From NCBI RefSeq assembly GCF_004354985.1, contig NZ_SMSK01000002.1, positions 454,570-518,569 of the forward strand: a stretch of 64,000 bases of DNA, written 5' to 3'. The DNA is from Segetibacter sp. 3557_3. Lineage in GTDB: Bacteria > Bacteroidota > Bacteroidia > Chitinophagales > Chitinophagaceae. Both the position numbers and the translations under genes were made by a program. Below the pieces are notes generated by a model, which was not told where the DNA came from, did not search any database, and saw only the letters and a list, made by a program, of their open reading frames with translations. Every line of letters starts with the position of its first letter. Position 1 is the first letter of the stretch. This document shows, piece after piece, positions 28,353 to 37,278 of this stretch.

Positions 28353-28688
28353 TTCTTTCTACAACATTCCGCAAACATTTATTTCACATTCAAAATTGAA
28401 AATGACTTTCACGTCGATGTAGCGGAAAACCTTCTTAAGTCGGAAGAGAAATTTCGTAAAGAACGAGAGAAAACATCCAAGCTTTCGTATGCTGATAAGC
28501 TGGCATTTAAGGAACCGCCTTTTTTGGTGGGTAGAAAGAGCCCAAAAAGAAACCAGCAGACAGCAAGAAGAATGAAGTCATGCTACAATGGGGTTGAACT
28601 CGTAGCTACCATCTTAATTTCGTTAGCCATATTTTATCTTATGTTTAAAGCTACTCCTAGGTTACAATGGAATAGTCGATCAATCTGA
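28353..28688 (+). pseudogene. Remnant coding frame after tRNA-Leu
   Basis: An open frame of about 110 codons with no ATG near its 5' end; the first in-frame ATG is at 28571. The translation is charged and helix-like (EKFRKEREKTSKLSYADKLA), followed by a basic stretch and a hydrophobic segment that could be a membrane helix (LVATILISLAIFYLMF). I do not recognise it. It is probably a 5'-truncated fragment at the left edge of the accessory region; chance openness is possible. Confidence 0.3.
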
Positions 28689-28868
28689 AATTTTTAATAA
28701 CTGAGTGATTTTATCAACCAGAATATTTACAGCCATAGGGTACTCACGCAAACTATATAATTCGTTGTCATCCTTAACTATAGTTAGCAGTCTTTCAACT
28801 TCCGATAGGGTTGAGTCTAGGATCAGAATATTCAAATCAAGTAAACTGTATCTCGGAGGTTCTTGCAT
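28680..28868 (-). CDS. Small hypothetical protein, tandem paralog A
   Basis: A 62-residue acidic protein with the block RYSLLDLNILILDST then IVKDDNELYSLREY. The next gene encodes the same pattern (TYSLSELPILLE then IVKQDKEWYSAVDY), so the two are tandem duplicates. I know no family. There is no signal peptide or membrane helix. Small acidic tandem genes like this are sometimes immunity or partner proteins, but nothing here shows that. The stop codon overlaps the remnant frame on the other strand. Confidence 0.4.
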   Translation of the reverse strand: MQEPPRYSLLDLNILILDSTLSEVERLLTIVKDDNELYSLREYPMAVNILVDKITQLLKISD

Positions 28869-28945
28869 CTGAAAAGATAAAACATATGCCGTATATGTTC
28901 ATGTTAAATCATTGGGCAAGTTTTGAGGAGTTGCAGGCATTTCTT

Positions 28946-29098
28946 TTATATATAGGTGATTGCTAACGAGTAATCAACTGCACTGTACCATTCTTTGTCT
29001 TGCTTGACTATATCAAACATCTTTTTGACCTTAAACAAGTTTGCAAATTCAAGCAAAATAGGAAGTTCACTAAGACTGTATGTTGTGGGGGTTCGCAC
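28946..29098 (-). CDS. Small hypothetical protein, tandem paralog B
   Basis: I start this at the GTG at 29098 because the sequence from there (RTPTTYSLSELPILLEF) lines up with the start of paralog A (QEPPRYSLLDLNILILD); the longer frame to 29170 adds an unrelated hydrophobic extension. That gives 50 residues. It matches paralog A along its length (YSL, IL, IVK and Y-S spacing conserved) but with modest identity, so the duplication is not recent. Function unknown. Confidence 0.4.
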   Translation of the reverse strand: MRTPTTYSLSELPILLEFANLFKVKKMFDIVKQDKEWYSAVDYSLAITYI

Positions 29099-29583
29099 GT
29101 ATGCAAAAATAGTGACATGTATTTTCGATAAGTAAATATAAAAAAACAGCTCTCTAACGCCGCTTTTCATTAATATTGAGATAGGACCAAGTCCGGGCTC
29201 TGTCTTGTTCCGGCAACCTGTTTATACCGATATCGTTCTGGAAAAAGCTTTAAGAACAAGGTTCCGTGTTTCGTAAAGCTGGCACTTGAGGAGATATTTT
29301 TATGGCAGATCTTTATTCAGCAACGGAACTCGTCGATGCCGACACAAACTAGGTTGCAAGAAAATGGACCTAAACCATCATCACAAGAACCACAAAGTCA
29401 ATTAACAGATAACGTTACCAATTATTTGTTAGGAAGGTATCAAAGATGGAACTGAAAATAAGATTTCGTCAGTGTAGTTACATGATATCTTTTTAGTTCA
29501 GAAAACCTTCAGAACTGAGCGAAAAAACAAAACCTTTTTCCAGCTGTTCTCCAAGTCATTGGACTCATTAAGCCCTGCTTGTA
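29099..29583. other. Gap in accessory region, nothing recognised
   Basis: These 485 bases are AT-rich with no convincing frame or RNA gene. They separate the small paralogs from the 3' end of the ELWxxDGT gene. Confidence 0.35.
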
Positions 29584-32500
29584 TTAATACAATTGTTCCA
29601 GATAGATATCGCCTAGAGCGCCTTTAAGAATGATGTTCAGCAAATAATTCTGATCATTACCTGGGCCGTTCCACTTTATGTTGCCATCCATATTGATGTC
29701 TTCTGGAGCGTAAACATTGCTAAAGGTGTTACTTAAAGATCCCTTTAGCTTATTGTTTAGGATATGATTTTGATCGTTCGTCGGCCCATTATATTTAATG
29801 TTGTTATTTGCGTTTGCATTACCGGCGCGCATTGCCCATATGTTTCCCAAAGGTATAGTGGCTGTGTATGGCTGAGACTGGTGGCTTTGACCCGCAGTTA
29901 TAGTAAAGTCATATGCAGCGCTGCCGTTAGTAAAATCGAGAGCACCTGCAGAGCGTATCCCCAGATGATTTCGATGCTTAATAATTACGTCATACTTTGA
30001 AGGGGCAATTCCTGGGAAGGTAATCTGAGTTGTACTACCATCAATATCCACTAGGGTTCCATCTTCTTTTAGGAAAGCAGCTCTTCTTGCGACGACGCTT
30101 GTCGGGTTCAATCCGTTTCGGAGTTCAACTAGGATCCAATCAATTATTGTTGGATTAGCAGCAAAGAAGCCTTCTTGCACCTCTTCGATTCCGCCGTAAT
30201 CGAAAATTAAACTATAAGGCTGACGAGTTGCATTTGCTCGTAAGATACCAGAGGTGTTCAAGATCGCACTCATTCTACCGGAGGTGTTATTGTAGGCTGC
30301 CTGCAAAACTACTTTGCCGCTGAAGGTTACTCCCTCATTGATCGAGGCGACGTATAAATGACTACTCTCACCATAGTCATCCGGAACAAAATAAATTTTT
30401 TCTCCAACACGGATCAGTTCGCTTGGGGCCCCGGATCCTGGGCCTGAAACGACATCCTGGACCAACACAGTTCCTGCCGACGAACCATCCGTTCTCCATA
30501 ATTCTTTCCCACTCCCACCATCATCAGCTTGGAAATATAAAAAGCCGTTTACTACTGAAAATCGTCGGGGAGTTGATGTGCCTGTTCCGGGATTTATATC
30601 TTTGAGCATAATGGTGCCTGCAGCCGTTCCATCACTCTTCCATAACTCGTAGTCGTCCGGGTGGGCACCAGTCGTAAAGCTAAAATACAATGTGTCTTTG
30701 TAATTGATAAGGTTTGCAGGAGTCTGATATGTTGGTCCAGAGCTTATATTTTTAACCATTACCGTGCCCGCCTCTGTTCCATCACTTTTCCAAATTTCGT
30801 ACCCGTTTGTGCCGTCATTTGCTGCAAAAAACAAAGTGCCATTTACGTTAGTAAGATATGCTGGCTGTGAGCCAGTTCCACCTGGGTGAATGTCTTTCAC
30901 TAGTATTGTTCCGCCCCCAGTTCCGTCACTTTTCCACAACTCTCTGCCATTGATACCATTGTCGCTTGTGAAGAATAGCGTCCCAATAACAGCTGTTAAA
31001 TTTGCTGGGTAGGAAGGGGTTGCACCAAGGTGAATATCCTTCAACAGAATAGTACCTGTAGAAGTGCCATCCGTTCTGAACAATTCCTCTCCGTATGTGG
31101 GATCATTGGCCACGAAAAACACGTTACCATTCACATTTTTGAAGCCGCCAGGTCCGGAACTCCTCTCGGCGGGATAGATGTCTTTGACCATCGCGGTTCC
31201 TGCGGCGGTACCATCACTCCTCCATAACTCAGATCCCATAGTTGAAGTTATCGCTCTGAAATATAAAGAACCGTTTGCCACTGTTAACTCCGAAGGGTCG
31301 TAACAGATCGGCAGCCCAATTACTTTTAATGTTCCAGCCTCAGTTCCATCAGTTTTCCATATCTCCCTATAGTTCGTAGAATCTAACGCAGAGAAAAACA
31401 AAGTCCCATTTAGGATCTGAAAATCTTTCGGGTAAGACGAATTATATCCAGTTTTGATATCCTTCACCAATTTAGTTCCGGAAGATGTACCATCACTCTT
31501 CCACAATTCGTTACCCGAGCTTCCATCGTTTGCTGTAAAAAATAGGGTGCCATTGCAGTCAAACAGATTACTAACCTCAGGTTTGTTTGACAGGATCTGA
31601 TTGATATCCTTGATAAGGAAGGTGCCGGTGGAGGTGCCGTCGGTTTTCCAGAGTTCCTGTCCGTGGGCGCGGCTTGTAGCAATGAAGATAATTGTACCGT
31701 TAACGTCAGTAATTTGCTCCGGATCAGAACTACCCCCGGGAAAGATATTATACACTCTAAATGTACCAGCATTAGTACCGTTACTCTTCCATAATTCTCT
31801 GCCGCTTCCATTGGATGCACTATAGTACAATGTGCCATTTACATTTACAAGGTTCATGGGGTTAGAACTGTTAGTGTTTGTATTCACCCGTACAGTTCCC
31901 GCTTCGGTGCCATCGGTCTTCCATAAGTCTTGACCATAGCCCCCTGCACTAAAATATAGGGTTCCATTTACAGCCGTAAGATTTCGAGGGTTCGAACTTG
32001 GGTAACCGGGCAAGATATCTTTAACCAGACTTACCTGGGAGCCAACAATTTTGTAGAGTTCTGTACCAATGTAGGGCTGAGTTGCTCCAAAGAATATGGT
32101 GCCGCCACAATTAGTCAACCCACCAGGAAATGAAGGTCCTCCCCACCAAATGTCCGTGAGCCTGATCGAACCAGTAACAGTCCCGTCACTCTTCCATACT
32201 TCAGATCCATAGGTTCCGTCATCAGCAACAAAATATAAGCTTCCATTTGCATTGATTATATTGAAGGGGTTTGATGACCCTGAGCCTGGATAGATGTTTC
32301 TCACCATAATGGTACCCGTCGTTGTGCCATCACTTTTCCATAATTCTGCACCGTTAACACCATCATTTGCGTTGAAGTAGAGGGAGCCGTTGAAGCTGGT
32401 GAGATCATTTGGAGAAGAACCAGTTGTACCTGTATAGACGTCTTTGATTAAAGATGTTCCTTCCGCAGTGCCATCGGTTTTCCATAGTTCATATCCATTT

Positions 32501-33015
32501 GTTGGATCCGTAGCACTGAAGTACAAGTTACCGTTTAAAACCGTTAGGCTTTGAGGAGCAGCACTTCCTCCACCTGGGTTGATGTCTTTGACCATCACTG
32601 TTCCTGCTGGAGTTCCATTTGTTTTCCACAATTCAGAACCATGGATGCCATCATTCGCAACAAAAAACAAGCTTTCAAAAAAAGGGATAAACTTCCCGGG
32701 CGAAGAACCGGCTGCCCCGGGCGCGATATCTTTTACAAGGATTGTTCCTTGTTCTGTGCCATCACTTTTCCAAAGCTCTGCGCCGATATTTCCATCTGAA
32801 GCCATGAAAAAGGTATTACCATTCAATTCAACCAAGCTGTTTGGACTCGAACCTAGGGTGTTTGGATTGATGTATTTAGCCACCTTAAATGTTTGTGCTG
32901 TTAGGCCCGTGGCGAGAATAAATAAAACCGGTAGTAGAGAGTACTTTAGTACTTCCCCTGAGTTAATTCCTAGGCAATGGCACAGTTTGCCGGACAAGAG
33001 TGAAATTTTACGCAT
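29584..33015 (-). CDS. ELWxxDGT-repeat secreted protein with dockerin-like C terminus
   Basis: A 1143-residue secreted protein. After a hydrophobic N-terminal segment (about 26-41) come about 17 copies of a roughly 45-50 residue repeat with the core ELWKxDGTxxGT; one copy near residue 310 is degenerate (ELYKIVGSQVSL). This is the ELWxxDGT repeat, thought to form beta-propeller-like folds in large bacterial surface proteins. The last 90 residues carry two dockerin-like acidic/aromatic loops (NNNIKYNGPTNDQN; DINMDGNIKWNGPGND) resembling calcium-binding repeats. There is no type IX sorting domain. Length and composition are like other Bacteroidota members. Binding target unknown. Confidence 0.85.
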   Translation of the reverse strand: MRKISLLSGKLCHCLGINSGEVLKYSLLPVLFILATGLTAQTFKVAKYINPNTLGSSPNSLVELNGNTFFMASDGNIGAELWKSDGTEQGTILVKDIAPGAAGSSPGKFIPFFESLFFVANDGIHGSELWKTNGTPAGTVMVKDINPGGGSAAPQSLTVLNGNLYFSATDPTNGYELWKTDGTAEGTSLIKDVYTGTTGSSPNDLTSFNGSLYFNANDGVNGAELWKSDGTTTGTIMVRNIYPGSGSSNPFNIINANGSLYFVADDGTYGSEVWKSDGTVTGSIRLTDIWWGGPSFPGGLTNCGGTIFFGATQPYIGTELYKIVGSQVSLVKDILPGYPSSNPRNLTAVNGTLYFSAGGYGQDLWKTDGTEAGTVRVNTNTNSSNPMNLVNVNGTLYYSASNGSGRELWKSNGTNAGTFRVYNIFPGGSSDPEQITDVNGTIIFIATSRAHGQELWKTDGTSTGTFLIKDINQILSNKPEVSNLFDCNGTLFFTANDGSSGNELWKSDGTSSGTKLVKDIKTGYNSSYPKDFQILNGTLFFSALDSTNYREIWKTDGTEAGTLKVIGLPICYDPSELTVANGSLYFRAITSTMGSELWRSDGTAAGTAMVKDIYPAERSSGPGGFKNVNGNVFFVANDPTYGEELFRTDGTSTGTILLKDIHLGATPSYPANLTAVIGTLFFTSDNGINGRELWKSDGTGGGTILVKDIHPGGTGSQPAYLTNVNGTLFFAANDGTNGYEIWKSDGTEAGTVMVKNISSGPTYQTPANLINYKDTLYFSFTTGAHPDDYELWKSDGTAAGTIMLKDINPGTGTSTPRRFSVVNGFLYFQADDGGSGKELWRTDGSSAGTVLVQDVVSGPGSGAPSELIRVGEKIYFVPDDYGESSHLYVASINEGVTFSGKVVLQAAYNNTSGRMSAILNTSGILRANATRQPYSLIFDYGGIEEVQEGFFAANPTIIDWILVELRNGLNPTSVVARRAAFLKEDGTLVDIDGSTTQITFPGIAPSKYDVIIKHRNHLGIRSAGALDFTNGSAAYDFTITAGQSHQSQPYTATIPLGNIWAMRAGNANANNNIKYNGPTNDQNHILNNKLKGSLSNTFSNVYAPEDINMDGNIKWNGPGNDQNYLLNIILKGALGDIYLEQLY

Positions 33016-33365
33016 GAGTATTGATTGTATTGCTTACACGCATAGGCTATTAAATGCTGATGTTCAAAATCGAACATTACTTAAAGCTGATCATGAGAAA
33101 TCGCAGGTTGGAGAGTACTATTGCCGATGTGCAGCATATTGACGTGATTGAATAAATATATGCAATTTCCGGGACTTTAATGTTTCTAAACTTGGCTGAT
33201 GCCTTATATTCTTGTGGAAAATTGTCTAACTAAAGGCACATAAAGTACAAACCGTTTCATCCTTTTAGCTTAATTTGAAGGACGAGCTTCGGAAAGCAAG
33301 CTGACCTAAACCATAAGCGTGATCTGATTAAACATTATCGCATGCTCAAGTGTCTATTTTTTTAA
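33016..33365. other. Gap upstream of the ELWxxDGT gene
   Basis: About 350 bases. The plus-strand frame that extends from inside the ELWxxDGT gene to 33142 is a shadow. The region should contain the ELWxxDGT promoter; I see nothing else. Confidence 0.35.
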
Positions 33366-33553
33366 GAGACTCTTAAGCTTGAATTGCCCGGCGACAGGCA
33401 AGTTGATGTAAAGCCGGTGGAAGACAAAAGAATATTGAGGCACTAGCCATAGGCCATAGGGCATGTATAGATTGGCGTCGGATCAAACGCCAGGAAAACA
33501 ATCTGGGAGAATTGGCGGCTGAATATATTTCAAAAACGCCGGATTTGAGCTAA
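33366..33553 (+). pseudogene. Frameshifted remnant of an unknown gene
   Basis: Two plus-strand frames join into one coherent sequence if a frameshift near 33440 is allowed: an upstream part ELPGDRQVDVKPVEDKRI and a downstream part IDWRRIKRQENNLGELAAEY, ending at TAA 33551. Each part reads as coding. I do not know the parent family. The following 160 bases to the next gene hold nothing recognised. Confidence 0.3.
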
Positions 33554-33716
33554 AGGAGGTAGAAGACATTAAAAAATAACTTGTTTTTTTGTGCAAAATC
33601 ATTGCTTAAAGAAAAAGTCGATTAAACTGTACTTCCACCTCTAATAAGAAAATTGGGTCTGCTATCAAATATCTGCCTTGTATTGCTGCTTGTATGGCGT
33701 GCATAACTTTTAACTC

Positions 33717-34121
33717 CTAGGAATATGACCTGGTTTTTAGAACATTATTCAGGTTGTAGATAATTGAGCAAGCAGTTATAATTGTAAACACGATCATGAC
33801 TGTTAATGGAACCAACTCATAGAAGGTACCTATGTTGTAATTGGTTTTACTATTTAAAAAAAACACTAGTAACGATAGCACCTGGAAGATGGATCCTGAG
33901 AGATAAAACAAGCTATTCCATTTAGAGAGTCTAAATACACTATAGCCAAGCAGGAAACAAGCCACACCAAGCCAGGCGAGTATCGAATATGTATAGCCGG
34001 ACGCCAATGCCATCAAAATATACATCAGATAAAACCCACCAAAACCTTCGCCACTGATTAGAATTCCGAAGAAGCATATCAACACTATAAAGGGATGTGC
34101 AATGTTCTTGAGGACTTTCAT
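33717..34121 (-). CDS. Four-helix membrane protein, possible immunity partner
   Basis: A 134-residue integral membrane protein with four hydrophobic segments (about residues 10-28, 29-48, 66-88 and 106-124), starting MKVLKNIAHPFIVLICFFG. No family is recognised. It lies about a dozen bases downstream of the papain-like fragment's true end, in the same direction, so the two were probably one unit. A small multi-pass protein right after a peptidase-fold toxin-like module is a common immunity arrangement, but here that is inference from position only. Confidence 0.5.
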   Translation of the reverse strand: MKVLKNIAHPFIVLICFFGILISGEGFGGFYLMYILMALASGYTYSILAWLGVACFLLGYSVFRLSKWNSLFYLSGSIFQVLSLLVFFLNSKTNYNIGTFYELVPLTVMIVFTIITACSIIYNLNNVLKTRSYS

Positions 34122-34132
34122 GTCTTTTTTTT

Positions 34133-34715
34133 TTAATTACAGGAGCCTTTACTACTGCCCGCATAATTTTTGGCTACAGGAATTTTGATAAGAGCTGCTT
34201 CCGGCCTATTCGCAAACTTCATTTTACTCAACTGCTGATATAAGCCTTGGGGTGTATTGCTCTCTTAGGGGACAGTGTTAGATGGAATATTATATTTTGG
34301 TATGTTCAGCGGATTGTCCGCGCGAACGGAATTAAAAAGGTCTAAAGCGAAATCGGTGCAATTGTATTGTTTTATACTGTAAGCCTTTCTAGAAGAAACA
34401 ATGGCCTGGTTGAGCACGGTCTGCAGTTCTGCAGGACTGATGTCCATGCGAAGGCTCGCGTTATATTCGTGATGTTGATTATCCACGATTTTCTGGCTGA
34501 GCGGCGTTTCAAACACCATTGTTTTCCATGGATGATCTGGGTAAAACCCGATCGTTTGTTGCACGCTCTGTAAACCATTAGACTTTTTGACTTGAACAAA
34601 GGCATGGCCTGCTGATCCTTCTCTCCAGTTAAAGTAAATGAATGGGTTGCTGTCGACCGGTATATCGGTCAAAATTTCGATGGAGCAGGTTGCGCCGGCA
34701 TCAGGTATGGTCGAA
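34133..34715 (-). pseudogene. 5'-truncated papain-like (permuted NlpC/LRAT-like) protein fragment with internal stop
   Basis: Minus-strand sequence coding for about 190 residues. Visible are GHAFVQVKKSNG (a His block) and YNCTDFALDLFN (a Cys block), the His-then-Cys order of permuted papain-like peptidases and acyltransferases. An in-frame TAA at 34265-34267 splits it; the same frame continues for 43 codons (NTPQGLYQQLSKMKFANR ... to TAA at 34133), which still reads as the expected C terminus. The 5' side is fused at about 34715 to coupling-protein DNA, so the original N-terminal part is lost. The longer frame that starts at 34789 takes its first 24 residues from the other gene in a wrong frame. 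Confidence 0.55.
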
Positions 34716-35270
34716 TAACTTGTAGCGAGCTGGCAGGTTGATTGAATATTCATTGGTGAGTAATATTTCCTCTTGGGGAAAGGATTCATTTTCCTTATTA
34801 AAAATGTCCTTACTATTTAGTTTCTGATGGATGACGCGTGAGAGCAAGGTGCCCCCGGTCAGAATAAATATATAGCCAAGTATAGTGAAACTCATGTAAA
34901 CGATTGCCGCGGTAAATAACTTGATACCGGCAACCAATAAGATCCAGCTTAGGAAATATATTAGTAGGCCTAAGATTACGTAGCCGAAGGCTATTAGATA
35001 GCTTAACTTTTCGTCCTTTCTTCCTCTCGCCCCGATGAGCGAGATGATTAAGAAAATCAACGAGATGATTTTCGATTTATTGAAGCTAATAAACAAACCT
35101 GTATTACGGATGTTTATAAGCAGCCGATCGGTTAGCATGCTGGTAAGCTGCCAGTGAGCGAAGACCGAATAAAAGTAGTAGTAAAAGTGTAACACTAGAA
35201 CGACCAGGCTGATCAGCCGGGTCATATCCATGATCTTTCTCAATCCCTGTTCATTTTCACCGGTGTGCAT
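34701..35270 (-). pseudogene. Truncated type IV coupling protein (TraG/MobC-like N-terminal part)
   Basis: The N terminus matches what I know of Bacteroidota mobilization coupling proteins: start TGENEQGLRKIMDMTRLI, three membrane helices (about residues 20-40, 74-92, 108-150), and the block FPQEEILLTNEYSINLPARY. In complete members a Walker-type ATPase of several hundred residues follows right after this block; here the sequence ends after four more residues and a stop. The protein should couple the relaxosome to the conjugation pore, but without the ATPase it cannot work. The start is taken at 35270; the upstream frame to 35330 adds unrelated residues. Confidence 0.7.
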
Positions 35271-35407
35271 AGTTGTATAGTTTATGCTGATTAAGATGGT
35301 TTGTAGCGTCGGTGTTTCTGCGCCAACCACAGATGCGGTGGGATCGTTTTTAAAACTCCCAGGCCAGCCATGTGCTCATTGCGGATTGTCGGTAATTGGG
35401 GAGGGGA

Positions 35408-36682
35408 TTACGAACTTTTTAAGACCGTCTTTTTACGTCTTTTCTTTTCTTTCTTTGTTAGTTGACCCGGTAGAAAGTCACCGCTCGTTTGCGGTTGAAC
35501 CAAGGCGTCAATGATCTCGCTACCGGCCTGCATTCGCGGAGCGTAGGGTGGGTCAGCCATTTGTCCGCCTAAACTTTCTCTTAAGTTGGTTTGTTTAGAT
35601 TGTTGCTCATCTGCGATAGCTGCTTTAGTTGTTGCGATTCTCTCAAGAATGCCGTTGGCACTATATTGTTTCCCTAGCTCGCTTCCGTTGAATACACATT
35701 TTGTTTTGTGGTCAACATAGGTTAAGCCATAGATTAATCCTGACTCGTTTTGCCTGAGTACAGTACTTATTCCTTCTTTCTTCAGAGTGCTAATCAGATC
35801 TGGTAGTGATTGACTTGGACGGCGTAGCAAGGCAAGGTCAATCGAGGTCTTGACCCGCCCCTTGTGGAGTTGCCGTGCCTGCTCGTTCGCGAAATATTTC
35901 TGTTCCAGGCAAGCTAGTGTTGGCTTGCTGTAGATGAGGCTTGCTTTTATCGGAACACCAACCTTGTTACCCTGTTCATCAAGTATCCGATACACCAGTC
36001 CTTTGTTGTTGTAAATCCTCGAGTTTTCACTGCCGAGATCTGCCAGAACATTGTACTGTTTCAGTACTGCATTTAACTCAGCAAGGCTCGTGTATTTGTA
36101 TTGGTTCAGGACTACGTCAAGCACATTTGTGATTGCACGTCTTGTCTCTGCCTTGCCATACTGAGCCTTGCCCGAACTGTATGCCTTAAGTTCAAAGGCC
36201 TGCTCTTTTTTGTTTTGTTCGGCTGGCTTCAGTCCATATGAGATTTCAATTTCCCGCCGAGCTTTTTCGGACTGATTTCTACCGATATTTTGAGTGTCTA
36301 TCCTAGTCCCGTCAGCCATTATTTTTAATGATACAATATGTATATGCGGGTGTGCGGCGTCGTGATGCTGATACACGAGGTAAGGCTGCGCTCCAAAACC
36401 GATCCTATCCATGTAGTTGTTGGCGATTGCTTTCAGTGTCTCGACGGAAAGCTTTTCGGATGGGTCGAAGTTCAGCGAAATATGAACGCTGTTTCTGCTT
36501 ACATTTTCATTTAGCGCGGCCTGGTTAAGCAGCCTGTTCAGCTTATATTTAAGTGAAAGATCTTCTGCCTCCATCGGATAATTTACTGCCGAAATACAGG
36601 CTGCAACTCCCTCCTTTACCTTATTGTCATTGTAGTTCAAAGTGCGATGAAGAGAGTGCCCGGTTTTAATTATTGCAACCAT
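35408..36682 (-). CDS. Relaxase / mobilization nuclease (MOBP, MobB-like)
   Basis: A 424-residue relaxase. The histidine triad of motif III is QHHDAAHPHIHIVS (His106, His107 region and His111, 113, 115), which binds the metal for nicking at oriT. The N-terminal part (MVAIIKTGHSLHRTLNYNDN) has the family's start and Tyr17, the candidate catalytic tyrosine in NYND. The C-terminal third is basic and probably binds DNA or the accessory protein. The start overlaps the MobC-like gene by 13 bases, so the two are co-translated. The module is on the same strand as the truncated coupling gene downstream and the primase upstream. Confidence 0.88.
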   Translation of the reverse strand: MVAIIKTGHSLHRTLNYNDNKVKEGVAACISAVNYPMEAEDLSLKYKLNRLLNQAALNENVSRNSVHISLNFDPSEKLSVETLKAIANNYMDRIGFGAQPYLVYQHHDAAHPHIHIVSLKIMADGTRIDTQNIGRNQSEKARREIEISYGLKPAEQNKKEQAFELKAYSSGKAQYGKAETRRAITNVLDVVLNQYKYTSLAELNAVLKQYNVLADLGSENSRIYNNKGLVYRILDEQGNKVGVPIKASLIYSKPTLACLEQKYFANEQARQLHKGRVKTSIDLALLRRPSQSLPDLISTLKKEGISTVLRQNESGLIYGLTYVDHKTKCVFNGSELGKQYSANGILERIATTKAAIADEQQSKQTNLRESLGGQMADPPYAPRMQAGSEIIDALVQPQTSGDFLPGQLTKKEKKRRKKTVLKSS

Positions 36683-37062
36683 TTTTCGCCCATTTTTTGT
36701 ACATGAATTTTGATGTCGTTCACTCTTTTAATCAGGATATTTTTCTCTACTTCATAGGTCAGAATCCAAGCCCGGAACTCCGGTATTTTATCCAGCTTAT
36801 GTAGTCTTTTTACTGCTTGATTAAAGTTATTTCCGATGTTGTTGAGTTCGTTTTTCAGCAAAATCAATTCTGACATATAGTCATCCATAGACTGGTCGCG
36901 AACCTTGATTGTAACAGTCTTTTTGAGGAGAATTTTGCGTGCGTATTCGCTCAGCTTTCTGCATGTTGTTTTGCTGAAGTCATTGTGTATGGTGGTGTAT
37001 TCTGTAGGCTTCAGGCGTAAGTGAAGCCATTTGGTGCGGGTATTCTGATCTGTATTCATCAC
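36670..37062 (-). CDS. Mobilization accessory protein (MobC-like, ribbon-helix-helix type)
   Basis: A 130-residue protein. The first 50 residues (WLHLRLKPTEYTTIHNDF then SEYARKILL) fit a ribbon-helix-helix DNA-binding domain of relaxosome proteins; the middle (ELILLKNELNNIGNNFNQAV) is the conserved helix found in MobC-like proteins. It would bind oriT and help the relaxase to nick. It overlaps the relaxase start. The candidate oriT lies directly upstream, in the intergenic region to the primase, where this protein would bind. Confidence 0.75.
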   Translation of the reverse strand: MMNTDQNTRTKWLHLRLKPTEYTTIHNDFSKTTCRKLSEYARKILLKKTVTIKVRDQSMDDYMSELILLKNELNNIGNNFNQAVKRLHKLDKIPEFRAWILTYEVEKNILIKRVNDIKIHVQKMGEKWLQ

Positions 37063-37105
37063 ATTTCATTTTCACGTTTTCAGCAATTTTTGGCTTTGAC
37101 AATCA

Positions 37106-37168
37106 CCGCCCACGACTCCGGAGTGTGGGGCGGCAAGATCGGTTGTGATACAACCGGACATCTTGCCG
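37106..37168. other. Candidate oriT: two adjacent inverted repeats
   Basis: Two hairpin-forming repeats sit between the MobC-like start (37062) and the primase stop (37279). The first is centred on the palindrome ACTCCGGAGT (37115-37124) with outer arms CCGCCC and GGGCGG. The second pairs CGGCAAGAT (37131-37139) with ATCTTGCCG (37160-37168), with inner arms GGTTG and CAACC around TGATA. Inverted repeats just upstream of a relaxosome protein gene are the usual oriT layout. The nick site is not identifiable from sequence alone. Confidence 0.5.
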
Positions 37169-37278
37169 ATTGCGATAGGGAGGCAATCTGATACGTCTAA
37201 AATGTCTCATGACTTACTGATCATCTTTAGGAATTTTGAAAATCAATCTTTTGCTGCTCTAAAGGTGGCTGAGGAGAT

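Noticed and set aside
34265..34789. A full 174-residue gene starting at 34789
   Set aside because: Its first 24 residues are the coupling-protein sequence read in another frame; only the later part is native, and it also runs past a stop.
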